Below are positions 1 through 5,213 of a stretch of 5,291 nt of DNA, in pieces (positions within the stretch are counted from its first letter, which is position 1; each line of letters begins with the position of its first letter). Location: positions 1 to 5,291 of the forward strand of contig CALDZZ010000213.1 of the NCBI GenBank assembly GCA_937944075.1, written 5' to 3'. The translations under genes and the position numbers were made by a program. Origin of the DNA: an uncultured Rhizobiaceae group bacterium (GTDB lineage: Bacteria; Pseudomonadota; Alphaproteobacteria; Rhizobiales; Rhizobiaceae). The notes below the pieces were generated by a model. It was not told the DNA's origin, made no database searches, and saw nothing but the letters and a program-made list of their open reading frames with translations.

Positions 1-398
1 GTTCTTTTTAGCGCGAGTTTGCCATTTTCCAGAGCAACCTTGCGATAAAAGCAGGATTTGGCACCTGTGTGGCAGGCGGCAGTCCCTTCAAGTTTCACCT
101 TGAGGACAATCGCATCCTGATCACAATCTGTAAGAATTTCATCGACAAAAAGAATATTACCGGAAGTTTCGCCCTTAAGCCAAAGTTCTTGTCGTGACCG
201 GCTCCAGAAATAAGCTTTTCCCGAACTGATAGTTTTATGAAGTGCTTCAGCGTTCATGTGCGCCAGCATGAGGATTTCACCCGTAAGGGTGTCTTGGGCA
301 ATTGCTGTAATAAGACCCTCAGCATTGAAACGAGGTGCCAATACAGCACCTTCTTCAAGTTCCTGCTTGTTTTCGAGTGTTGGAAACGTTTCAGACAT
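1..398 (-). CDS. hisI: Phosphoribosyl-AMP cyclohydrolase, C-terminal end outside window
   Basis: HisI opens the adenine ring of phosphoribosyl-AMP, the third step of histidine biosynthesis, in the cytoplasm. Reading from ATG at 398-396, 132 codons are visible before the window edge, with no stop. Family landmarks are clear: WSRSRQELWLKGETSG (residues 65-80), the metal-binding acidic motif DCDQD (91-95), and ACHTG..SCFYR (108-119), with C92, C109 and C116 as the zinc cysteines of the family. No HisE domain is seen before the edge, which fits the separate HisI of alphaproteobacteria. The protein should end only a few residues beyond the edge, as most of the family length is present. A GGTGG ribosome binding site (408-404) lies 5 nt before the ATG but is buried in a hairpin (see 399-430). 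It lies directly downstream of folE and is probably cotranscribed with it. Identification is firm; only the 3' end is missing. Confidence 0.96.
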   Translation of the reverse strand, partial: MSETFPTLENKQELEEGAVLAPRFNAEGLITAIAQDTLTGEILMLAHMNAEALHKTISSGKAYFWSRSRQELWLKGETSGNILFVDEILTDCDQDAIVLKVKLEGTAACHTGAKSCFYRKVALENGKLALKR

Positions 399-430
399 TA
401 AGGCCACCGGAAATAATTCTGGTAGCCTTA
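399..430 (-). promoter_or_regulatory. Intercistronic hairpin sequestering the hisI ribosome binding site
   Basis: Arms 417-430 and 399-412 pair on the minus-strand transcript as TAAGGC/GCCTTA, a U-G wobble, ACC/GGT, one A-C mismatch and GAA/UUC, closing a four-base loop (413-416). The hisI Shine-Dalgarno GGTGG (408-404) lies wholly in the 3' arm, and the stem ends exactly at the hisI ATG. The folE stop codon (437-435) ends only four bases before the stem. No T-run follows, so this is not an intrinsic terminator. The placement suggests translational coupling: ribosomes finishing folE would melt the stem. That role is inference; the inverted repeat is seen directly. Confidence 0.6.
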
Positions 431-434
431 TCGT

Positions 435-1070
435 CTATTCCCTGCCCATACGCAACATGGAGAAGAAATTCTGTTGCTCTGCCGGATTGTCATGGAAAGC
501 GCCCGTGTAGGCGGTCGTCATGGTTGTTGAACCGTGCTTCTTGATGCCGCGCATGGCCATGCACATGTGTTCTGCCTCAATCATGACGGCTACACCACGA
601 GGTTCAAGCGCATCTGTAATTGTGTGAGCCACTTGGGCAGTCATGTTTTCCTGCGTTTGCAGTCGTTTTGCAAAGATTTCAACTGTTCTTGCTATTTTTG
701 AAAGACCAAGCACACGTCCATCAGGCAAATATGCGACGTGAGCCTTGCCAATAATGGGAACCATATGGTGCTCACAATGGGAATGGAACGGTATGTCACG
801 TACCAGAACCATATCATCATAGCCGCCAACTTCTTCAAAGGTACGGCCCAACACGTCTTCTGCATCAAGGTCGTAACCGCCAAACAGCTCAAGATAGGCT
901 TTGGCGACACGTTTTGGTGTGTCGATCAAACCTTCACGGTCAATATCCTCGCCAACCCATTTCATCAGGGTGCGAACAGCATCTTCCGCTTCTTCACGGG
1001 AAGGGCGGTCTTCTTTTGCAAGGATTTTGCGTGTTTCTACTTTTTTCAGGCTTTCGAGAATTGCATCCAT
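435..1070 (-). CDS. folE: GTP cyclohydrolase I
   Basis: FolE converts GTP to 7,8-dihydroneopterin triphosphate, the first step of tetrahydrofolate (and queuosine-related pterin) synthesis, as a cytoplasmic zinc-dependent homodecamer. The 211-residue protein has the family core: EDIDREGL.DTPKRVAKAY (residues 41-59), SHCEHHMVP (97-105), LGLSKIAR (121-128) and HMCMAMRGI (168-176). Zinc ligands are C99, H102 and C170; H101 and H168 match the catalytic histidines known from E. coli FolE. The start at 1070 is chosen because AAAGAGGAG lies 6 nt before it and family members often begin MDA. An in-frame ATG at 1091 would add seven residues but has a weaker ribosome site. It ends TAG at 437-435, 36 nt before hisI. 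It is divergent from the Fe-S scaffold-like gene across a region rich in inverted repeats. Confidence 0.97.
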   Translation of the reverse strand: MDAILESLKKVETRKILAKEDRPSREEAEDAVRTLMKWVGEDIDREGLIDTPKRVAKAYLELFGGYDLDAEDVLGRTFEEVGGYDDMVLVRDIPFHSHCEHHMVPIIGKAHVAYLPDGRVLGLSKIARTVEIFAKRLQTQENMTAQVAHTITDALEPRGVAVMIEAEHMCMAMRGIKKHGSTTMTTAYTGAFHDNPAEQQNFFSMLRMGRE

Positions 1071-1076
1071 GCCAAT

Positions 1077-1085
1077 CTCCTCTTT
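1077..1085 (-). promoter_or_regulatory. Ribosome binding site deciding the folE start
   Basis: On the minus strand this reads AAAGAGGAG and stands 6 nt before the ATG at 1070-1068. It lies inside the coding extension that the upstream ATG (1091) would create. Its strength and spacing favour 1070 as the real start. Confidence 0.65.
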
Positions 1086-1232
1086 CGTCATTCGTTAAAC
1101 TCCGCGTCATTTGATCTATTCGGACCAGTCGCAGCCTTTAACTCTAGCTTGTGCGTTAGAGGTTTGGCTTTGGCCGGGTTCCGGGGCTTTCAGAAACAAT
1201 TTTCTTCCGGCACGGTGACCTGACATATTCTC

Positions 1233-1260
1233 GATATAGAGTATTCTTTTAAATGCTCAA
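1233..1260 (-). promoter_or_regulatory. Possible sigma-70-type promoter for folE-hisI
   Basis: On the minus strand TTGAGC (1260-1255) is followed after 16 bp by TATATC (1238-1233), each matching four of six consensus bases. It lies in the most AT-rich part of the divergent region, about 160 bp before the folE start, implying a long leader. It was found by eye only and other placements are possible. Confidence 0.28.
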
Positions 1261-1263
1261 TAG

Positions 1264-1277
1264 TTTAGCATGCTAAA
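1264..1277. promoter_or_regulatory. Perfect 14-bp palindrome, candidate operator
   Basis: TTTAGCATGCTAAA reads the same on both strands. It sits immediately upstream of the possible folE -35 element and about 30-45 bp before the possible rightward -35 elements, a typical place for a dimeric regulator acting on divergent genes. Its TTTAG/CTAAA ends recall the alphaproteobacterial Irr (ICE) box as I remember it, but the centre is shorter, so no regulator is assigned. Confidence 0.45.
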
Positions 1278-1290
1278 ATTTATCACATAT

Positions 1291-1336
1291 TTGTCGACGT
1301 CTCGTGACTTGAACATTATATTGTGTTCAGCATAAG
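1291..1336 (+). promoter_or_regulatory. Possible promoter(s) for the Fe-S scaffold-like gene and downstream genes
   Basis: Two overlapping weak sigma-70-type candidates are visible: TTGTCG (1291-1296) with CATTAT (1314-1319) at 17 bp, and TTGAAC (1309-1314) with CATAAG (1331-1336) at 16 bp. Either would start transcription around 1326-1343, placing the LexA-like box just downstream. Each hexamer matches the consensus at only about four positions, so the exact choice is uncertain. Confidence 0.3.
1310..1329. repeat. Inverted repeat TGAACA-N8-TGTTCA
   Basis: Perfect 6-bp arms at 1310-1315 and 1324-1329 flank an AT-rich 8-bp spacer. The element overlaps the candidate promoter hexamers, as a repressor site would. 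The spacing does not fit the LexA box of Gram-positives or alphaproteobacteria. Confidence 0.5.
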
Positions 1337-1358
1337 GTTTACGCCTTTAAGGCTGAAC
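1325..1358 (+). repeat. Nested hairpin in the leader of the Fe-S scaffold-like gene
   Basis: GTTCAGC (1325-1331) pairs with GCTGAAC (1352-1358), and AAGG (1334-1337) pairs with CCTT (1344-1347) inside it. The left arm can pair instead with CTGAACAC (1364-1371) using GTGTTCAG (1323-1330), so two exclusive structures are possible if the region is transcribed. No T-run follows. The repeats may equally act as DNA sites. Confidence 0.45.
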
Positions 1359-1369
1359 GGTAACTGAAC
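1355..1369. promoter_or_regulatory. Candidate alphaproteobacterial LexA box, GAAC-N7-GAAC
   Basis: GAAC at 1355-1358 and GAAC at 1366-1369 are separated by exactly seven bases. On the other strand this is GTTC-N7-GTTC, the direct-repeat SOS box established for alphaproteobacterial LexA. It lies 31 bp before the ATG at 1401 and just downstream of the candidate promoters. A chance match within this intergenic region is unlikely but possible. Confidence 0.4.
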
Positions 1370-1400
1370 ACGCTATTGGTAGAATTGAGTGAGCTTTATA

Positions 1401-1844
1401 ATGTTGGATTCTGTCTATAATTCCAAAATTATCGAATACGCCGGAAACATTGAAAAAGTCGGTGAACTTGAAGGGGCTCATGCTACTGCCAAGGTTCATT
1501 CAAAATTGTGTGGTTCAACAGTTGAAGTTTCCATTAAAATGGAAGGCAATGTTATTACCGATTTTGCCCACAAGGTAAAAGCCTGCGCCTTGGGTCAGGC
1601 CGCTTCGTCTATCATGGCGCGTGTTGTGGTTGGTAGTACCTCGCAGGAAATGCGCGAACTGCGTGATACGGTATACAAAATGTTGAAAGAAGAGGGTGCC
1701 CCACCAGTTGGAAAATTTGAGGAGTTCAGGTTTTTGGAACCGGTGAGGGAATACAAGCCACGTCACGCCTCAACACTTCTGACATTTGATGCTGTCGTCA
1801 ATTGCATCGATGAAATTGAGGCGCAACGCCATGCAGCGCAATAG
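1401..1844 (+). CDS. NifU/IscU-like iron-sulfur cluster assembly scaffold-type protein
   Basis: This 147-residue protein belongs to the NifU N-terminal/IscU family, whose classical members hold a nascent Fe-S cluster for transfer to apoproteins in the cytoplasm. Landmarks are LCGSTVEV (residues 36-43, C37), VKACALGQAASSIMA (59-73, C62) and KPRHASTLLTFDAV (119-132). Compared with E. coli IscU (C37, C63, H105, C106), the first two cysteines and the histidine (H122) are kept, but alanine A123 stands where the third cysteine belongs; another cysteine, C135, lies 12 residues later. The ATG at 1401 is preferred over GTG at 1389 because relatives as I remember them start with M(L/I)..VYN; its ribosome site (GAG at 1391-1393) is weak. 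It is followed after 14 bp by yidD. No IscS, SufS or HscA gene is nearby, so the scaffold role is a family inference. Confidence 0.88.
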   Translation: MLDSVYNSKIIEYAGNIEKVGELEGAHATAKVHSKLCGSTVEVSIKMEGNVITDFAHKVKACALGQAASSIMARVVVGSTSQEMRELRDTVYKMLKEEGAPPVGKFEEFRFLEPVREYKPRHASTLLTFDAVVNCIDEIEAQRHAAQ

Positions 1845-1858
1845 CTGTGGTGAAGCAA

Positions 1859-2197
1859 ATGGCAGATGAATCAAAACCTGATCAATCTGCGTCAAGCGAT
1901 TCAAAACAAAGGCATATTTCCCGAAATCGCAATTGGCAGGGCGAATGGCCAAGGACGCCAGGCAGGCTGTTGGGAACAGGCCTGATACGTGCTTATCAAC
2001 TGACGTTTTCAAGTATCATAGGACACGGATGCAGGCATTTTCCGACTTGCTCTGAATATGGGTATGAGGCCATTGCACGCTTTGGCTTGATCAAAGGCGG
2101 TTGGATGACTGCTTTGCGAGTTGCAAAATGTGCACCTTGGGGTACAAGCGGGCATGATCCTGTAATCCCTATCAAAAAGAAACCTGATGAAAAATAA
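1859..2197 (+). CDS. yidD: Membrane protein insertion efficiency factor YidD
   Basis: YidD is a small inner-membrane-associated protein that aids insertion of proteins by YidC. The 112-residue product carries the family core GLIRAYQ (residues 41-47) and the signature C-R-H-F-P-T-C-S-E-Y (58-67), then GGWM..LRVAKCAPWG (80-95) and HDPV (99-102). The N-terminal 30 residues are polar and unlike the compact E. coli protein; the C-terminus is lysine-rich. ATG at 1859 is chosen because GGTGA (1849-1853) precedes it at 5 nt; a GTG at 1847 would add four residues but lacks such a site. In many bacteria yidD lies between rnpA and yidC; here it sits instead after the Fe-S scaffold-like gene. Its end overlaps the asparaginase start by 11 bp. 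Confidence 0.95.
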   Translation: MADESKPDQSASSDSKQRHISRNRNWQGEWPRTPGRLLGTGLIRAYQLTFSSIIGHGCRHFPTCSEYGYEAIARFGLIKGGWMTALRVAKCAPWGTSGHDPVIPIKKKPDEK

Positions 2198-3185
2198 TTC
2201 TGCTGCAATTGTCGAAGTTCTTCGTGGTGATTTTGTTGAAAGTACCCATGAAGTGGATATTGTCGTGGCAGATGCTGCTGGAACAATCGTTTCTTCATAC
2301 GGAAAAAGCGACATTCATATTTTTCCCCGCTCTGCCAATAAATCTCTTCAAGCCTTGCCCTTGATTGAATCTGGCGCTGCAGATGCATTTGGTTTTGAGG
2401 AAAAGCATTTGGCGCTTGCGTGTTCCTCTCATAACGGGCAGCCCATGCACGTTGAAGCTGCCAGTGAAATGCTTCAAAAGGCAGGGCTGGATGGCACTTG
2501 TCTTGAGTGTGGAGCGCAACTTCCCAAACGCTCTCAAGATCAGTCACTACTTGTGCAAGAGGGCATTGAGATTGCTGCAATTCATAATAATTGTTCTGGC
2601 AAGCATTCAGGATTCCTGGCATTTGCAAAACACACAGGCCTTGAAACCGCAGGTTATATTCATTTTGATCATCCGGTTCAAAAAGAAATTGCTGGCGTTC
2701 TGGAGACTGTTACCAGTGCAAAACACGGTAAGGACAATTACGCGATTGACGGTTGTTCCATTCCAACGTTCAAAATCCCACTGCAAAACCTGGCAATAGC
2801 CTATGCAAGATTTGGCGTGGGAGAAGATGCTTCAAGCCAACGCGCCAAGGCAATGCTGAGATTAAGGGATGCCTGTTTGAAACATCCTGAGATGGTGGCC
2901 GGAGATGAACGGGTTTGTACCCAGCTTATGAAAACACTCGGTAACCGTGCTTTCGTCAAGGTTGGGGCAGAAGGTGTCTACACGCTTTCCCTGCCTGAGT
3001 TGGGCTTGGGTGCTGCCATGAAGGCAAGGGATGGAAACTTTCGTGCAGTGGAAGTTGCTGTTTCTCAATTATGCTGTGATTTGCTCAAGCTTGATGAACA
3101 GGCTAAGGGGAAAATGAAATCATTGACGAATCCGGTGTTAAAAAACTGGAATGGGTTTGAAGTTGGTTCTATGCGAATGGCATAA
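2187..3185 (+). CDS. Rhizobium-type (class 3, PF06089) L-asparaginase
   Basis: This enzyme hydrolyses L-asparagine to aspartate and ammonia in the cytoplasm; it is unrelated in fold to E. coli asparaginases I and II and resembles serine beta-lactamase-like enzymes. The 332-residue protein has PRSANKSLQALP (residues 47-58), SSHNGQP (80-86), NNCSGKHSG (134-142), DGCSIPTF (188-195) and FVKVGAEGVY (256-265). By alignment with Rhizobium etli ReAV as I recall it, S49 and K52 and S81 are the catalytic residues, C136, K139 and C190 the zinc site, and K258 the second catalytic lysine; all are kept, so it should be active. The ATG at 2187 overlaps yidD by 11 bp in another frame, and its ribosome site is weak, which suggests translation coupled to yidD. 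The next gene begins 50 bp downstream. Confidence 0.93.
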   Translation: MKNNSAAIVEVLRGDFVESTHEVDIVVADAAGTIVSSYGKSDIHIFPRSANKSLQALPLIESGAADAFGFEEKHLALACSSHNGQPMHVEAASEMLQKAGLDGTCLECGAQLPKRSQDQSLLVQEGIEIAAIHNNCSGKHSGFLAFAKHTGLETAGYIHFDHPVQKEIAGVLETVTSAKHGKDNYAIDGCSIPTFKIPLQNLAIAYARFGVGEDASSQRAKAMLRLRDACLKHPEMVAGDERVCTQLMKTLGNRAFVKVGAEGVYTLSLPELGLGAAMKARDGNFRAVEVAVSQLCCDLLKLDEQAKGKMKSLTNPVLKNWNGFEVGSMRMA

Positions 3186-3235
3186 TCCATAAACCTGAAA
3201 TTGACAGGGGATTATCCGACTTATGAGAGGCGCTC

Positions 3236-3613
3236 ATGTTTAAACTCAGACAAATTACACCCTTTGTTCCCGTTTCCAACCTTGAAAAGTCCGTTGATTT
3301 TTTTGTCAGAATTCTGGGTTTCAACTGTCCTTTTGAAACAGAGAAGCATGCATATGTTCAACGCCAAAATGTTGCACTAAGACTTGTTGAGCTTCATCCT
3401 CCAGTAGATTTGACCGAAGAATGCCGCGAGCAATCGTGTTATATTGATGTTGATAATATCGACGCACTTTATGAAGACATGAAACCCATGCTGGACACCT
3501 TGCCAGCAGGCCGTGTGAGAGCGCCATTTGATCAATCCTATGGACAACGTGAATTTCATGTAAAAGATGAAGATGCGTTGTTAATCTTCTTTGGTGAAGA
3601 AATAGGCTCATGA
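3236..3613 (+). CDS. VOC-superfamily (glyoxalase/bleomycin-resistance-like) protein
   Basis: A 125-residue single-polypeptide VOC protein with two beta-alpha-beta-beta-beta halves. The first half shows ITPFVPVSNLEKSVDFFV.ILGF (residues 7-29), the second SCYIDVDNIDALYEDM (67-82) and QREFHVKDEDALLIFFGE (104-121). The ending resembles the bleomycin-resistance-protein branch, and the usual metal-ligand pattern of glyoxalase I is not evident, so binding or sequestration of a small molecule is as likely as catalysis. The substrate cannot be named. A good ribosome site, GAGAGG (3225-3230), precedes the ATG by 5 nt. Its stop overlaps the next start as ATGA, so it is translated together with the membrane gene. 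Confidence 0.85.
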   Translation: MFKLRQITPFVPVSNLEKSVDFFVRILGFNCPFETEKHAYVQRQNVALRLVELHPPVDLTEECREQSCYIDVDNIDALYEDMKPMLDTLPAGRVRAPFDQSYGQREFHVKDEDALLIFFGEEIGS

Positions 3614-4236
3614 AAGCAATACAAACGCTGGTGGCTTCAAAATATTCGGTCTGGTTCGTCTTGGCGCTTCCGGCCTGGGAGTATGTCCATGAATTGTTTT
3701 ATCCATCTCGCCATTATCCGGAAATCATGCAATTTTCAGGTGAGCTTTCTATTCAGATGTTGGTCTTCACACTTTGCATTACACCGCTAACGCTGATCTT
3801 GCGATATTTTGAGTGGGGTAAAACGATTGCACGCTGGTTGCTCAGAAATAGAAGATACATTGGTGTCGCTGGTTTTGCATACGCTGTAATTCATACGATT
3901 TTATATGTGAGACAAACCTTTGATCTCGAATTGATCTGGCTGGAAGCGCTGGATTGGCCTTTGGGTACTGGCTGGATATGCTTGATAATACTATTGCCTA
4001 TAGCACTCACTTCCAACAAGACCTCAATCAACATGATGGGCAAATCGTGGAAGGTGATGCAGCGATTTTCCTATCTCGCGATCATCGCAGGCTTCGCCCA
4101 TTGGCTCTTGCTTGATTTCTTTATTGATAACGCAATGATGTGGATCATACCTTTGGTCATTGCAAAGCTGGTGCATTTGGGCTTTCGCCTGTATAGCAGG
4201 TTCAAGAGTAGCGCACCCAAGGCACAAGTTTCATGA
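3610..4236 (+). CDS. Ferric reductase-like six-helix membrane protein (MsrQ/YedZ-like)
   Basis: A 208-residue integral inner-membrane protein with about six hydrophobic helices (near residues 13-30, 47-65, 83-100, 116-134, 153-170 and 173-195). The order GELSIQMLVFTLCITPL (44-60), RRYIGVAGFAYAVIH (81-95) and GKSWKVMQRFSYLAIIAGFAHW (144-165, given as landmarks) is that of the ferric-reductase-like transmembrane domain. In E. coli MsrQ, haem b ligands are H91, H151 and H164, and MsrQ passes electrons to the periplasmic methionine sulfoxide reductase MsrP. Here H95 and H164 are present, but the LHR motif histidine is replaced by Q151. No msrP is in the window. It overlaps both neighbours by ATGA. 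Haem binding is likely; the electron acceptor and substrate are unknown, so no symbol is given. Confidence 0.82.
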   Translation: MKAIQTLVASKYSVWFVLALPAWEYVHELFYPSRHYPEIMQFSGELSIQMLVFTLCITPLTLILRYFEWGKTIARWLLRNRRYIGVAGFAYAVIHTILYVRQTFDLELIWLEALDWPLGTGWICLIILLPIALTSNKTSINMMGKSWKVMQRFSYLAIIAGFAHWLLLDFFIDNAMMWIIPLVIAKLVHLGFRLYSRFKSSAPKAQVS

Positions 4237-5099
4237 ATTACAGACATATCTATCACGCAGGCAATTTTGCTGACGTGGTAAAGCATATCATCCTCAGTCG
4301 TGTGATTTTGTACATGCAGCGCAAGGAAAAAGCCTTCCGTGTGCTTGATACCCATGCAGGCATAGGTCTGTATGATCTTTCCTCTGTCGAGGCGCAAAAG
4401 ACAGGCGAATGGCAGGGCGGCATTGCCCTTGTAATGGAGGCATTTGCAAATGCCCCAAAAAACGTGAAGCCCTTGATAGAGCCTTATCTTGATGTTGTGC
4501 GTTCATTTAATGAGGAAACGCAAGGCATTCAGCGATACCCGGGGTCGCCCTTGATCACTAGAACCCTCTTGAGAAATCAGGATCGCCTGACAGCTTTGGA
4601 GCTGCATCCTGACGATTTTGAAACACTCCAGACCCATTTTGAAGGGGATTATCAGGCGCGTATTACTCACCTTGATGGTTGGCTGGGCCTAAAGTCTCAC
4701 CTGCCACCGAAGGAAAGACGTGGAATCACATTGGTGGATCCACCATTTGAGGTTTTTCATGAGTTTTTCAATCACCTCAAGGGCATTACAAACGCAAACG
4801 AAAGGTTTGCCGGTGGTACGCATATGATGTGGTATCCGGTTAAAAACCGTAAGGCTTGTGATGAATTCAGAACAGAACTTTATAAAACCAGGATACCAGC
4901 AATTCTTGACGTAAGCCTTGAAGTGAGACGCCCCAAAGGCTTGAAGGAAACCTTTGATGGAACAGGTCTGGCAATCGTCAATCCGCCATATACGCTTGAG
5001 CAAGAGTTAAAACTCATTTTGCCATGGCTGAAAACCGTACTGGAAGAAAACAAGGGTTCGGGACAATATACAGTAAACTGGATAAACAAGGCGCTTTGA
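4233..5099 (+). CDS. rlmJ: 23S rRNA (adenine(2030)-N6)-methyltransferase
   Basis: RlmJ uses S-adenosylmethionine to methylate N6 of A2030 in 23S rRNA (E. coli numbering), acting on free rRNA before full ribosome assembly. The 288-residue protein is close to the E. coli length of 280. It shows the N-terminal family signature NYRHIYHAGNFADVVKH (residues 2-18), the SAM-binding loop LDTHAG (38-43), YPGSP (102-106), ALELHP (121-126) and the catalytic DPPFE (169-173), in which D169 is the expected catalytic aspartate; F replaces the Y of the E. coli DPPY, a common variation. MMWYPVKN (198-205) is also typical. It begins within the stop of the membrane gene (ATGA overlap) and ends the tight gene series before thrS. 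Confidence 0.97.
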   Translation: MNYRHIYHAGNFADVVKHIILSRVILYMQRKEKAFRVLDTHAGIGLYDLSSVEAQKTGEWQGGIALVMEAFANAPKNVKPLIEPYLDVVRSFNEETQGIQRYPGSPLITRTLLRNQDRLTALELHPDDFETLQTHFEGDYQARITHLDGWLGLKSHLPPKERRGITLVDPPFEVFHEFFNHLKGITNANERFAGGTHMMWYPVKNRKACDEFRTELYKTRIPAILDVSLEVRRPKGLKETFDGTGLAIVNPPYTLEQELKLILPWLKTVLEENKGSGQYTVNWINKAL

Positions 5100-5115
5100 C
5101 ACTTGTCTTCGCAAC

Positions 5116-5144
5116 TTGCCTCTTTAAACCAAATCACATATTGA
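5116..5144 (+). promoter_or_regulatory. Possible thrS promoter
   Basis: TTGCCT (5116-5121) and TATTGA (5139-5144) are 17 bp apart in the AT-rich stretch after rlmJ. Transcription would start near 5150 and give a leader of about 60 nt. Both hexamers are imperfect and read-through from rlmJ is equally possible, since no terminator is seen between the genes. Confidence 0.3.
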
Positions 5145-5166
5145 TTTCAGAATACAATAACATCAA

Positions 5167-5192
5167 CCACCCGCATTCGTTGGCGGGACTGG
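5167..5192 (+). promoter_or_regulatory. thrS leader hairpin with Thr-anticodon-like loop
   Basis: CCCGC (5170-5174) pairs with GCGGG (5183-5187), extended by CCA (5167-5169) with TGG (5190-5192) across a 2-nt bulge. The loop ATTCGTTG contains T-CGT, like U33 followed by the threonine anticodon CGU. It lies 47 to 22 bases before the thrS ATG. The E. coli thrS messenger has an anticodon-like arm in about this place, bound by ThrRS to repress its own translation. The parallel is inference. No T-run follows, so it is not an intrinsic terminator. Confidence 0.4.
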
Positions 5193-5213
5193 ACAAAAAG
5201 GATACCGCCCAAG

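Larger units (their letters stand above)
1071..1400. other. Divergent intergenic control region between folE and the Fe-S scaffold-like gene
   Basis: About 330 bases with no convincing gene. The folE-proximal part (about 1100-1200) shows nothing clear beyond a GC-rich patch near 1170-1190. The middle (1214-1280) is AT-rich and holds a possible folE promoter and a perfect palindrome. The right part (1291-1371) holds possible promoters for the rightward genes, a 20-bp inverted repeat, a hairpin and a LexA-like box. Both transcription units probably start here. Confidence 0.7.

Noticed and set aside
399..430. Hairpin between folE and hisI as an intrinsic terminator
   Set aside because: There is no T-run after the stem on the minus strand, and the stem runs straight into the hisI ATG.
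738..1223. Long plus-strand open frame opposite folE
   Set aside because: It has no recognisable protein features and lies antisense to a clearly conserved folE; it is a shadow frame.
1380..1385. TAGAAT as a -10 element close to the scaffold-like gene
   Set aside because: No acceptable -35 stands 16-18 bp upstream, and the leader would be too short for a ribosome site.
1389..1400. GTG at 1389 as start of the Fe-S scaffold-like gene
   Set aside because: The ATG at 1401 matches the usual N-terminus of the family; the four extra residues have no support.
1996..2628. Long minus-strand open frame opposite yidD and asparaginase
   Set aside because: Glutamine-rich, featureless translation, antisense to two well-supported genes with family motifs.
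3201..3227. Perfect TTGACA (3201-3206) before the VOC gene as an internal promoter
   Set aside because: The only -10-like match (TATGAG, 3222-3227) is at 15 bp and would start transcription at or inside the start codon, removing the good ribosome site.
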